Origin: Limnanthes douglasii subsp. nivea
Taxonomy: Eukaryota > Streptophyta > Magnoliopsida > Brassicales > Limnanthaceae
Direction of reading: 5' to 3'
Length of the DNA: 64,000 nucleotides
NCBI GenBank assembly: GCA_036936605.1
Contig: JAUPFV010000001.1
Location: forward strand, 117,870,771-117,934,770
The notes beneath the pieces were generated by a model. It was not told where the DNA came from. It was given only the letters and a program-made list of their open reading frames with translations, and searched no databases. The stretch's first letter is position 1; every line of letters starts with the position of its first letter. The translations under genes were made by a program, and so were the position numbers. Below are positions 43,470-55,022 of the stretch, one piece after another.

Positions 43470-46400
43470 TCATTTGTCGAGCCGTATTGCCCAACCGGTG
43501 ACAACTTCTTCACTGGGAAACATAAACCAAGTAGGATAGATTTCCGGAAGTGGTCCATTCAACACAACCTACACAAATAAAACTAAGATAAATATTTGGT
43601 CACAAAATAATATATAATATTAAAGGATTCATTAGTATACTTACTTTCACAAAATGGTTACCGCGTGCAAAACCTATACCAACTTCCGTGTTAGGACATG
43701 ATCGAGGAGGCACACCGCGTAGAGGTAAATACGTGTATGATTGGTGGAGTGATAGGTGGTATACGATACATTGGTATCTAGTGTCTATCACTAAGCCTAA
43801 GTCGGGTAACGTCATCCAATGCCGATTACCGTTCCCATACAATTAAAAAACACTTAACCTTTTCACTAGGGTAATTTACACCTTGTGAACCATCAAACAC
43901 TCTCTCCCATATATCACGTTGATTTTGCATTTCGCCGATCAAATCCTGTGGTCCCATGAATCGGATTTACCGTATACCGTCAAAGCAACGGCCCGGAATC
44001 CGCAATTACCGTCGGGAGACACGTCTTCGACGCTAGAAATATAGGCATGCAAATAGTTAGGAACTCGTAGCCGCTAAAATCTTTTCCCTTTTATGACTTT
44101 TTCGATCGAGCCACTCTCTCTTTCTTGGGTTGAGCCTTGGTTTTCGCTTTATCTTTCGCCTTGTATTTTGGTGCTAAATTTTTTTATTAGCTACCAAGGT
44201 GGTCGTGCTACCTATCATACCGGGAGTGCTAGCGCATAGACTTCCATTGTATTCCCACTCGGATGGGCCCCGTTTAGTTGATTTGTCCCGACCGGCTTTT
44301 TTCCTACCTTTAGTGACAATCGGCTCCTTAGGTTCCAAAACATGACTTCTAGCGGGATCTAGGATTTGCATCATCCTATTTATGACTTGATCTTGGACGT
44401 GTTGCCCATAACCGCGGATGGTGCTATCTATTAAGAAGAGTATTCTCGTGAGCTCATCTTCGGTACCAACCTCATCATTAGGTTTGATCTTTAACGTACT
44501 CTAATAAACATCACACTCATCTTTTCTAACCGCCCTTCCTTCATTATAAATCAAAGCTAATTCCCATGCACATGGTAAATTATGAGTTGTCCTAATAACA
44601 CACCCACACATTCTGGGAGTGAACCATATTTTCAAGACCGTTGCCAGATTTGTCTCTATTATTTCTATACCCATACATGAAAGTTCACCTTTGACATCCT
44701 TCTATATAGTTTTGTTAGGCCTTTAGTTGAGTTTCTTGGATGATACCGACTACGTTCGAATGATTCGAAAATGTTAGAGTGTTGAGCGGTAAGCAATGCA
44801 TGAACATTTTTCCAAAATTGCTCAAACGTGCATAGACTACTACCAATTTCCCGCTTGAGGCTCAAGTGAGCACTCTCCGCCCCATAACGTGAGATAAAAT
44901 AAATTAGATTTCTAACACTTAATATTAAAAACTATTGTGTGGAGATGGAAATATAACTCACCGATTGCTAGTTTGGTTGCCCAAATGTTTAAATTTGTTC
45001 GTGTGAATATTGAGAAATTTGTGTCCATAATCGTCAATCCATTGCTTCATAACGTACTCGACAACCATTGAACAAAATGCGTACGTGTAGTGCAATTCGG
45101 AAAGGTTTTTGTTATAATCTTTGAGCGTGGCCGAATAGGCAACCCTTTGGTTATATTCGACGAACTCATCGGCCATGTCCGAATTCAGTAAAACTTTCTT
45201 AGCGTAAGATTTGATGTTCCCACTAATATGCCAATTGCATAGCATATGAGTTGCGTCCGGAAATATATCATCGATAGCATTCATTAAAGCCAACTCTCTA
45301 TCGGTGATGATAATGTTACGTAATGCGCACTTATTGTTCGTCAACACCTTCTTTAGAACACTCAATCCCCAAGTGTAGTTCTCTTGTTTCTCGGAGCTCA
45401 AAAAAAACAAAAGCAACACAAAATGTCTTCTTCGTCGAAGTTTGGCCAACTATTTCTACTAAATACATCTTATATCTTGTAGTCTTATACGTGCTATCCA
45501 TTATAAGAACTTGAGGAAAAGTGCGCATGAAATCGATATTTTTAGGATGTGCAAAAAACCAACTCGAGGATCTCGTCTGTTGCTTCACAAGTTCGCCCCC
45601 AAACATAGTACTCGTGTTCTTTTAACTTAGAAAATAAGTATTGTATTTGAGTCTTGCCCGCTTTATCAACCAAATCATGTTTTTGCCGCATATTGTATAT
45701 CGTGTGCATGCTTGATACATTTTGCGGGTCTTTAATCTTCAAAACACGGTATATCTCTCTTGGTCGAGAACCGACTTCCGTTTGACTACGAACGAACAAT
45801 TGTTCTTCGACTTTTAGTCTAGCGGCTCGTGAGTGACCATCCAAGTGCAATAATGGTTCGTGGTTGTGTTTCTCGTTTAGCACTATCAATTTCCAATAAC
45901 CGGGTAGCTCTAAGACCGAACTCCCTCTTAAATAGAACGGACACCGGCATTTTTTCGATGAACATTCTCGGTGCTTCTTAAAATACCCTGGTTTGGGGTT
46001 AGTTTTGTAAAACCCGTGCCTCTCGCACCTAAAATATATCCTAGGAGTTTTTATATTTTTGCTACCATCGTCGTTTTTACTATGTAGCACAATGAATCCC
46101 AGTTTTATGCTTTCGGACTCGACCCAATCGATCAAATCGGGTTTGGTGTACAAGGTGTCCGTACTAAACACTTTCGTGTTATCGGCAATTGAACATGGCG
46201 GTTGATCTGGTCCCTACAAATGGTTTGTTTCAATTATATAAAAACATACTTAATTGTAACCGATCATCTAATTTGCATCCGTAAAACAAATAGCATAACA
46301 AGTCTAAATCGCGAACACCAAGTGCGAGTATTTGGAAAAATTGCGAACTGGTCGTTCGCATATATGACTAATGGACGAAAGGACAACACGCATATTTGGC

Positions 46401-46670
46401 CAAATCGTGAACTAGCCGTTCGTCAATTAGGCATATCCGCGAACAGCCAGTCCGCGATTTGGCCTATTTTGGACGTTCCCATCTGCGCACCCTGGGTTCG
46501 CAGTTCGTCTTATTTGTAGCGCTACCAATGCTATATTCGCACTGAAACTAAAAAAACACGAAAATTACCTCATCGTGGGTTTCCAGACGGTTCGTCAACG
46601 GCTCCTCCTCCTCCGACGCAAAATCATCAATATTACAGCTTAAATCTTCATTCAAATCACTCAAATCCAT
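43470..46670 (-). pseudogene. MULE transposase gene: FAR1 + DDE + SWIM + OTU-like protease
   Basis: Exon 1 46670-46569 (MDLSDLNEDLSC..., 34 codons) ends at a GTAATT donor. Exon 2 begins at 46213 after TTTGTAG, in phase. Domains: FAR1-type zinc region (YFRCERHGFY, CRCPFYLRGS, LNEKHNHEP; 46060-45850); DDE core with VLIMDSTYKT (first Asp, about 45510) and IITDRELALMNAIDDIFPDA with LCNWHI (second Asp, about 45300-45220); SLKREIGSSL (44865); SWIM finger CGCVIRTTHNLPCAWEL (about 44560-44620); basic TKGRKKAGRDKSTKRG (44300); OTU domain with DGNCGFRAVA (about 44010-43985) and, after further frame breaks, HWMTLPDLG...GFARGNHFVKV (43810-43646). The last exon is 43568-43470, after a 76-bp intron (43569-43644). 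Frameshifts near 45600, 45410 and 43930 and a stop near 44500 break it. FAR1-MULE proteins cut and paste the element; the OTU part would be a cysteine (deubiquitinase-like) protease. Confidence 0.88.
46569..46670 (-). other. Exon 1 of the MULE transposase gene
   Basis: 34 codons from ATG at 46670, acidic (ASEEEEPLTN), ending GATGAG before GTAATTTT. Exon 2 resumes in phase with GGACCAGATCAACC at 46213. The 355-bp intron between holds most of the GCGAAC motifs. Confidence 0.7.
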
Positions 46671-46805
46671 ATTTTTTTGTGTTTTAAGGATTTTTAGAGA
46701 GAGAAATCTTAAGGGAGAAGTAAAAGAAAATTGATTTTTTGTTACAAACTTGGTCTTATAAATGAAGGGTAAAATGGACATTTCACATAAAAAAATTGTG
46801 ATTTT

Positions 46806-46851
46806 AGGGTCTCATTATAGCCAAATGGGGTCCTAATATATAGCTTAGCCC
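46806..46851. repeat. MULE terminal inverted repeat, right
   Basis: Minus strand GGGCTAAGCTATATATTAGG and then ACCCCATTTGGCTATAATGA; pairs with 41100-41145. Confidence 0.8.
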
Positions 46852-46860
46852 ATATATTAT
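46852..46860. repeat. MULE target-site duplication, right
   Basis: ATATATTAT, partner of 41091-41099. Confidence 0.9.
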
Positions 46861-46975
46861 TTAACATCAATCTCGTATCATTATTTTGGTTATACATGTT
46901 AAAGTAAGTTAGACATAATTTAAAGCATAACCTTCTATTTAAATCCGCCCTTTATATTAATTAGGTTCCTATGTC

Positions 46976-47482
46976 CATTAGATATTTTATGTTAATTAAA
47001 TTTCTATATTAATTAGGTTTTATATATTGGTATTATATATTAGTTAATTTTTTTATTAATTCAGTTTTATATACTAGTTAGATCTATTTGATTAATAGAT
47101 TCGGAAGTATCACAATCGTCCTATAAATTGAAAAAGGTATTGTTATGCAAAGTGTTAGTATATCCATGAGCAGTATATTACCAAAGAAAGAGAAATAGCT
47201 CTAGTTTGTTTTAGATGAGTGAGATGAGAAATAAACACTGAAGTGATGTCACGTCATCTTTTATTACAAAGAGTAATTGAGTATTTTTTAACCTACTACG
47301 TTGCCCATGGATGTAGGAGATTTTCACAATTCGACCACATTAAATATGTCCTGTGTGCGCGGTTTTATTTATTCTTTTTTTATTTATTGCCCATTTTGAA
47401 GAGGGTTAATTTTTTTCTCCAAAGATTCGTTAGTCGATACATTTTTTGTCTCAATCAAACGGTGGTTTTACCCCCCAACAAG
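46976..47482 (+). repeat. Probable LTR of the copia remnant, present only in unit B
   Basis: Non-coding DNA ending directly before a copia PBS at 47483. Absent from unit A (junction near 18070-18085), where the PBS and first gag codons are also missing, so A carries the deletion. The LTR start is not fixed. Confidence 0.45.
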
Positions 47483-47494
47483 TGGTGTAGTGAG
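47483..47494 (+). other. Copia primer-binding site, unit B
   Basis: TGGTGTAGTGAG (usual TGGTATCAGAGC) followed by CGTGGAGCAACAATTTAAG, the common start of the internal region in this copia group. Confidence 0.65.
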
Positions 47495-47604
47495 CGTGGA
47501 GCAACAATTTAAGAAGGAGATTGATCATAGATCTGGAGGTTGCATAAGTATACCTCACCCGGAAATCGTAAAGCCACGAAAGATAAGTTTTATAAAGCTT
47601 AGCC

Positions 47605-47925
47605 TTGAAAGATTACCTAATACATAAACGATCTAATGCTGTTATCGATGATAAATCTACACAAGTTGATGTTGTTGTACTGTGTAAAGCTCATAGTGCT
47701 CTCATATTGAGCTTGGGAGATGAACTGCTACAAGAGTTCTTTGAAAAGCTTACAGAGTTTGTGATGTCGAATTCTGTGGAGGTGATTTACATTAATAATT
47801 TCTTGGTGAACATATTATATATGAAGAAACAGCTTTACACGTTATCTAGGGATAGTAGCGTAGATTTCGGAGGGCACCTATATATTTTACAAGTGAATCA
47901 TACTCGACTTGAATCCAATTGGTAA
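47605..47925 (+). pseudogene. Copia gag remnant, unit B
   Basis: MKDYLIHKRSNAVIDDKSTQ, AHSALILSLGDELLQEFFEK and NNFLVNILYMKKQLYTL. More complete at the N-terminal side than the unit A copy. Stops surround it. Confidence 0.75.
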
Positions 47926-48813
47926 GTGGAGGAGGAGGACCAAACAATCATCCTTCTAAGTTATATGTCGAGGAAAGATGAATATTTTATATATACTACG
48001 CTCTATAGGAAAGAATTTATTATGGTGGTCGAAGTCAAGAGCGCCATGAACTCAAAAGAAGTTAAAAAAAGAGTTGTATGAAGGGTTGAAGGGCACCAAT
48101 TGAGTGTGAATGATCGATCAGGAAACAAATATTTAAGTGAGAGGAGGGGAAAATCTGATTCATATTCTAAAAGGGTTGGAATGGGTTCAAAAATAATCTG
48201 TTGGACAAGCAAGAAGAATGAACATATCAATTGAAACTACCCAGAAAAGGAAAATGGTAACAACCATTTGAAGACTGAATTCGTAGATGCTCCAATGATG
48301 TCTGATGATTGTTAGTACGTTGATGGTTTAATGAATTATTATTCTTTCAGGTACGATGATAAATATGTGTTCGATTTTGATGCATCATTTTACATTACTT
48401 CCAATAAACATTGGTTTGAAGATTTTTGAATTCTTGAGAGTATTAGAACTGTTCGACTCAATTTGTCTTCATGGATTTAGAGAGTAATTAACAACGTAAT
48501 GTTTGTACCTGAAGTTACACGTTACTAATTCTATTGGGATATTAGATGAGTAATGGTTTACCTATATGGGTAGACTTATGGTCTTAGCAGGATCCATTGT
48601 TGTTATGAAAGTCAATATGACTAATGGTATGTTGATTCTCGAGGGATTTGTAGTAGTATCGGTTATATGTATAATGAAGGATTTTACCAAGTTGGGGTAT
48701 CATCGTCTAGGTAATTTAAGTGAGAATTGGCTAAGTAAACACGGGATATTATATGGTACAACAATTCAGAAGCTGAGATATACGAAAGCTGTGTACTAGG
48801 TAAAAGTAAGAGG

Positions 48814-49437
48814 GTGAAGTTTCTACCCAACAACCAGACATCCACTAAAGTACTTGATTATATTCATTCAGATCTTTGGGGTCCATCATATGAATCTATC
48901 ATAGGTGATACAAGGTACTTTATGTCATTGATTGATGATTATTCCAAGAAAGTATGTATTTTCATTTTAAAGACCAGTGATGAAGTATTTGTTGCCTTTC
49001 TGAACTTGAAGACTTTGGTAGAGACAATTAGAGAAATATTGAAAAAGCTTCGGACTAATAATGGTTTAGAGTATATGAAAAATTATTTTACTGGATATTA
49101 TGAAAATCCTTGCATTTATAGATACCGAACCATAAGTGGAACTCTCCAGCATAATGGGATTTTTGAGATAATGAATCGAAACTTGTTGGAATGGGCTTAG
49201 TGTATACTTCATACAACTAGTATGTGTCGAAGGTTTTTGGGAGAAATCATGAAAAATGTTTCATATATCATCAACATTAGTACATCTACAATGCTTAAGT
49301 TTCTTTATCCTCAACAAACATGTAGAGGAAATAAAGCTAATTTCGAACAATTGAGAGTATTTGGATGTGTATTTTACGAACATGTGAAGCATAATAAGCT
49401 TATCCCAAGAGTAATAAAATGTTTGTTCATCGACTAA
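48814..49437 (+). pseudogene. Copia integrase remnant, unit B
   Basis: Same blocks as 19251-19886: LDYIHSDLWGPS, YFMSLIDDYSKK, LRTNNGLEYM, FGCVFYEHV, with a stop at 49198-49200 and another after CLFID. Confidence 0.85.
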
Positions 49438-50519
49438 CCAGAATGAGTAAAATAGTATAAGTTGTGGTGCCATGAACGTGGATGTCATGAGGCTTTGATA
49501 AGTAAGGACACAGTTTTCAATATAGAGGATATTCTATTGAATAATATGGTGAAGACTTAACCTAGTATCATCTGTAAAAGATGTGAAGTTCATGATGGAT
49601 CTGATCTTCAGAGTGAAGATGAAGATGCTTCTCCCAAATAAAATTTTAGGCTTGGTTCCGATTCGGGTTGGACATAAAAAGTTTAACCACTAGATGAGTA
49701 CAAATCTGGTTGAGGGTATTGTGTTCTAGGGGCTCTGAATCATCAGATATGAGAGCAACATGATCTTGACAGTTTCGGCTCGTGAAGAATAAAGCACGGG
49801 AGACCAAGAAAACAGTTGCAGAGGTATGGTTTTGTCGATGTAATCGTTTATGCTTTATCCATTGAAATATACGAAAATTTTCTTTAATACGAAACGTATC
49901 ATGATGTTATCAAAAGTAGTGATAAATAAAAACGGCTCACGACCATTAAAGAAGAACTCAGATCTTTCAAGAAAATTAACATATGGATTCCTATAAAGCC
50001 GCTAAAGGATCATAAATTGGTTGGAAGTTGATAGATATATAAAAAAGCCATGTATTCTTGGTGTTGAGTTATCCAAATCCAAAACTAGAATCGTGGCTAA
50101 GGTATTTACGTAAAAAAAGTTCATATTTTTTAAAATTTTAATACTTATGTATTATTATTTAGAATCAAATAATCAAATAATTATATGATTTATTAGTTTT
50201 AAAATTATAGACTAACTAATCCTTTGATTAGTTAATTGTGATATCTATTCAATTATATCTTATATTTTATCAATTTAAACTTGATATAATATATTTAAAA
50301 CATACATTAAAATAAAATAATTAACAATTGTTGAACTCATTAAATAAAAGTCAATCAATCAACCAAAGTTAGGCAAGCCAAAAACTACTTTGGTGGATTT
50401 AGTTGATATGACATAAAAAGTTTGTTTATAACAATAATGTTTCAAAATTTGAAAAATAATATTAAGTATGTGGATCGTTTTCAAGTAATAAATCATACTC
50501 AGTTTTTGTTATAAAATAG

Positions 50520-51690
50520 AGAAAAGTACTCATAAATACCTACTCAATATCTCATTACTACTTAATACTCAGAAATTGCATACTATCAACAGTTACCTCC
50601 ACCGGGTTGAAAAACCATAAGTAAACCTTTTTTCAGCCAAATTTCTCTTTCTTACTTTTTCTTTTTAATTTTTATTTTAAAAAGTCTTTAATTTTCAAAC
50701 CGTATATCAGAAATGGTTTTTGAAAGTGCCATCAATTTTGTTTTTAAAACGAACAAACGTAGATCCATTAATGATACTTTTTAATTTTTTTTGGATTTTG
50801 TTTTCATCGTTAAAAATGTATAGAACTCTTATGGTTAAAAATGAACACAACTCGCATGGTTCGATTATAATGAAGAACTCTCATGTTCAATATTCAATAA
50901 ACTTGCATGGTTAAAAATATAGAGAACTCTCATTGTTAAAATGTGCAGAACTCGCATAATTGAATTATAATGAATAACTTCCATGTTTAATATTCAATAG
51001 ACTCTCGTTGTTAAAATATACATAACTCTCATGGTTAAACAAGTAAAAAAATCGCACGGTTGAATTATAATAAAGAGATCTCAAGTTTAATATTGAATAA
51101 ACTTGCATTGTTAAAAATGTATAGAACTTTCATGGTCAAATATGTACAAAAATTACACGGTTGGATTATAATGAAGACCTCTCATGTTTACGATTCAATA
51201 AACTAGCATGGTTAAAAATGTATAAAACTTGCACGGTTGAATTATAACGAAGAACTCTCATGTTTAATATGCAATAAACTTGCATGGTTTTTAAATGTAC
51301 AGAACTCTCATGGTTAAAAATGTACGGAACTCTCATGGTTAAACCCGTATATTACTGGAATTGTTTTTTTAAAAGATTAAAAAATATATCATCAATTTAT
51401 CTAGTTTTGTTTGTTTAAAAAAACCGATGGTACTTTCAGATTTTTCTTTCAAGATCTATTTAAGGATATGAATATTGTAAAAAATAAAATAAAAAAGTAA
51501 GAAATAAAAACTTTGGCTCAAGAATTAGTAGTTATGTGGCTGGTGATGAAACATGAGTATTTGAAGTATTATTAAATAATTATGTATTAATTGAAAGTTA
51601 TATAGATGAGATGAGTATTAAGTAAGCATAAACAATAGTTTGAGTATTAGATGACAATATAGTTTGAGAGTAGATACCTCCAATATCATT
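50520..51690. mobile_element. Minisatellite-bearing MULE-like element, unit B
   Basis: Counterpart of 20967-22402 with the same ends. Possible 9-bp flanks TATAAAATA and TTTAAAACA (7 of 9). Shorter than in unit A because the minisatellite is shorter. Confidence 0.5.
50815..51345. repeat. Minisatellite, unit about 24-26 bp, unit B
   Basis: Same monomer (AACTCTCATGGTTAAAAATG). About 270 bp shorter than the A copy; the units corresponding to roughly A 21750-22020 are missing. Confidence 0.9.
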
Positions 51691-52286
51691 TCCTTTAAAA
51701 CATATGTACTAGCTTTTGCTAAAACAAAAAATACAAAACTTATGAATGATCAAACTATTGCAATTGCCCCAACATCAAACTATCTTTTAACTTTTTATAG
51801 CTAAGGTATCATCAAATAGTCAAATTATCATTTCAATAAAATCATGAAACATTATCATAATTTTTTTATAGTGATAAAAGTGTATACGTATCATAGCTAA
51901 GGTTTCGTCAAATAGTCAAAATTATTTTTTAATAAATCATAAAATTTGGTCATAATTTTTTTTATAAATGATAAAATTCTATTTAGTTCGGTCTAAACTT
52001 ATTGATCTACCAATAACCTAAGTAACCAAATATACGAGAGATTCACTCAAAATGCAGTTAATTTTAAATTTAAATCGTTAGAGATAAATAAAATATTAGA
52101 AGATATTTAGTATAATAGTAGACTTATAAATAAAGGTATAACAATCACTAATAAGATAACATATTTTTTTCATTATTATTTATGCTTTACATTAAATATA
52201 TTTATTTCTAAAAAAATTATATTTCACTCCAAACCCAAATTCCGCTACGACTGAGCATAACAACTCGAAAATATTGATATTAGTTG
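51691..52286 (+). repeat. Spacer and probable gypsy 5' LTR part, unit B
   Basis: Counterpart of 22403-22992, including the TATA-like CTTATAAATAAAGG near 52123-52136. No gene. Confidence 0.45.
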
Positions 52287-52287
52287 G

Positions 52288-55022
52288 CGTTATTTGTGGA
52301 AAACGAAATTATTCTCCAATAGAATAATAAAATCCAATAATACCATTTGCTCATGTTGAATTCCAACAGTATGATCAACTCGTTCATAGATGATGAGATT
52401 GAAATGGAGCAACTGAGTGAACATCCCAATGCCATGGTAGCCAAGAAGGATCTGGTAATATCTCATACTGAAATTGGCCATTTGGCACAACAGTAAAGAA
52501 ATAACAAGCTAAAATAAAATTATTGTTGCACAAACAACTAATATTGAAAACTCTCATAGTCAATTATGTTATCGAGAGAGTCGATGATGAGGAATGCGAC
52601 GATGAGACTTTGAGAATTTTGACATATCATCTAGAAATTTAAGCCCATGAAAAGAAGAAACACTATAAGGGAGCTTTGAATAGAGGCAAATAAAATTTAT
52701 ATCGAGGATCCAACAATAGAGACAAGAAGAAAAAAATACGTCGTAAGGATAAAACACAAGACCAACTCCAATTCTCAAGTAAAATCGAAGATAAATGAGA
52801 AGAGAGTCTCAGAAAAATGGAGGAAATGACTTAGTAATTCGACCACTTAAGGGCTGGTCAAAGATCAAAGGGCACTGCATACAAATGTTATCACAGTGGT
52901 CAAGATAAAGGAAGAATAAGTATACGTGAAGGCATATCCAAACAAACAAACTATAAAAGTGATTTATGAGGGAGATCCATAATTTGGAACTACCAAAAGA
53001 GCAAGAAAGCGGTACATAAATGAGATCAAAATAATATGTCACCTAGTGATATCCACATACCTATATAGAAACATGTATCTAGATCTATCATTTTTGGATC
53101 ATGATCTAAAATGAGTAGCATCTCCTATAGTGACACGTTGATAAGAGTATCCCCAACAGCCTCTCTATATCATGCTTGATAACAAAATTTACCTATTTCT
53201 ACAAAACAAAAGTTTTCAATAATTAATGTAAAAGACACGGTATATTTACAAATTTTGATTTGGTAATGTATATTTACCTATGCGGTTACAACCTCTTTAT
53301 AATTCTCCTTGTTTTTCTATTATTATCTTAAGAGTAAAATAACTACCTTAAAAATACTGTATTTGTTATAAACTTTGATAATCTAAATTTATATAGTGTC
53401 AAACTTCTCTTCATATTTACCCAAAATGTAAAGAGATGTTGGGGATGCTCTAATAACAATGGAACTGGCCGTGGTGGAGATCAAGAAGGTGGTGATAGAC
53501 ATGAGCACCTCAATGAATATAATGTTCAAAGGAACTAATGAAAGAATGAGATAAGCTTTAGCGCTAACCCTAAGAAAAAAATCATAATTGGCTTCATCGG
53601 AGCAAATACAAATCGTCTTGGAAAAATTAAATATGGAAGTAGCTCTTAGGAAGCATGAATTCAGGAAAAAAGTAAAATTCATTTTTATGGTGGTAGATGC
53701 GCCATCTTCTTATAATATTATACTTAGACGATCATGGCTTCATCAAATGCATGTCGTAATGTCTATGACCAATTGGTGTTTGAGGTACCCTGTAAACTAA
53801 AAAGTAGTCGTATTTAGATGAAATCGAAAAATATCCAAAGAATGTTATGCAACATTGGACTCTCAAAGCATAATAACTAGAAAGTGAAGGGGTCGTCTTG
53901 GAGTGAGTAGATGAACCCTAAGAAGGGCCTAGGTTGATGAAGCCGTAGGAATAAGCAGAGGATTTAATCATGGAACAAATAAAAATCATGATGATTAGTC
54001 AAGACATACCAATCGATCTTAGATACAAAAATTTTAAAAAAAAAATTAAAACAATTTACGTACGTTTTCATTATTACAAAAGAAATAATTGGAGTCCCAA
54101 CTAAATTCATATGTCATCAATTCAATATCATTAATAATTTTAGGCATATGATATAAAAAATGAAATTTTACTCTCAACAAAAAAGGTGATTGTTTCTTGA
54201 CTAGACAAACTGAGGACCGTATGGCAGATACGAGAGTCCTATTATCCAGTGTACACAACTAATCATGTATTAGTAAAAACGAAAAATGGAAAATTGAGGA
54301 TGTATGTGTATTTCACGGACTTAAATAAAGAATGTAAACAAAACCTCTTCTCAAGACCAAGAATTAACCAACTCTCAAATGCAATATCAAGAAATAAGAT
54401 ATTATCTTTCACAGATGACTTCGCAAGATACAATCATATACAATTGAAAGAATATGGTCAATAATATACAATGTTCATCATGGAAAAAATGTTACATTGC
54501 TACAGAGTAATGCCTTTTGGATTAAAAAATGTTTGAGCAACCAATCGAAGGTTACTAAACAAGGTTTTTTCAAATCAAATAGGTCGAAATATACAAGCTT
54601 ATATTGATGACATGTTAGTAACATATTTGCATGGAGAATACCGTCTAACAGACCTCCTCAAGATGTTGGAAATCTCACACAAGTCACATTTGAAGCTAAA
54701 TTTTAAAAAAAAAATCTTTCAACGTTTGGTCTGGAAAGTTCTTAGGAAATATGATGAGCAAAAAAAAATCAAAGTAAATCTAATGCAACTTGCCAACTTT
54801 GACACCATGGAGCCTCCAAGGCACATAAAAGAAGTACAAATCCTAATGAAGCATATGCTTGAAAGAGAGTATCTACTTATATCTAGTCAGTGAATTACTG
54901 ATCATGGTAGAAGTTATAGAATCTAAAACTATATATATTATGTAAGTGAATTGTTATTACTAGGAGAACCTAGGTATTTACAATTAGAAAAAGTTGCATT
55001 AGATTCAGTAATCGTGGTAGGA
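52288..55022 (+). mobile_element. Ty3/gypsy (Tat-like) remnant, unit B
   Basis: Counterpart of 22994-25650. Gag at about 52355-52798 (more stops than in A), protease about 53420-53800 (KLNMEVALRKHEFRKKVKFI, VVDAPSSYNIILRRSW), RT 54249-54700, RNase H end to 55022. Keeps about 275 bp of RT core lost in A but lacks about 175 bp of the connection kept in A. Confidence 0.8.
54249..54700 (+). pseudogene. Gypsy reverse transcriptase remnant, unit B
   Basis: HVLVKTKNGKLRMYVYFTDL, RINQLSNAISRNKILSFTDD and ARYNHIQL, then after a stop LHCYRVMPFGLKN and QAYIDDMLVTYL. All RT core blocks including YIDDM are present but broken by two stops. CIDFTDLN has become YVYFTDLN, so the first catalytic Asp is lost. 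Confidence 0.88.

Larger units (their letters stand above)
41100..46851 (-). mobile_element. MULE transposon with FAR1-OTU type transposase gene
   Basis: 5752 bp, inserted in unit B only; the empty site is at 17952-17960. Termini: left GGGCAAGGTTAAATATAGAT, right (minus strand) GGGCTAAGCTATATATTAGG, both followed by CAT(C/T)TGG and TGAGACCC; imperfect TIR of about 45 bp. The left side has an extra internal copy of the CTATAATGAGA(T/C)CC part. Contents: a multi-exon transposase gene on the minus strand (43470-46670), a divergent short frame on the plus strand (41786-41923), a 53-bp-arm hairpin and clusters of GCGAAC motifs. GC and CpG content are higher than in the surroundings. Confidence 0.92.
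47483..50115 (+). mobile_element. Ty1/copia remnant, unit B
   Basis: Counterpart of 18085-20560 with its 5' end kept. Gag 47605-47925, protease-like region about 48365-48500, integrase 48814-49437, linker and start of RT to about 50115, where it is truncated at the same place as in unit A. The integrase lost one codon pair relative to A (LVETIREIL against LVENSIREIL), and A/B differ in some stops. Confidence 0.8.
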
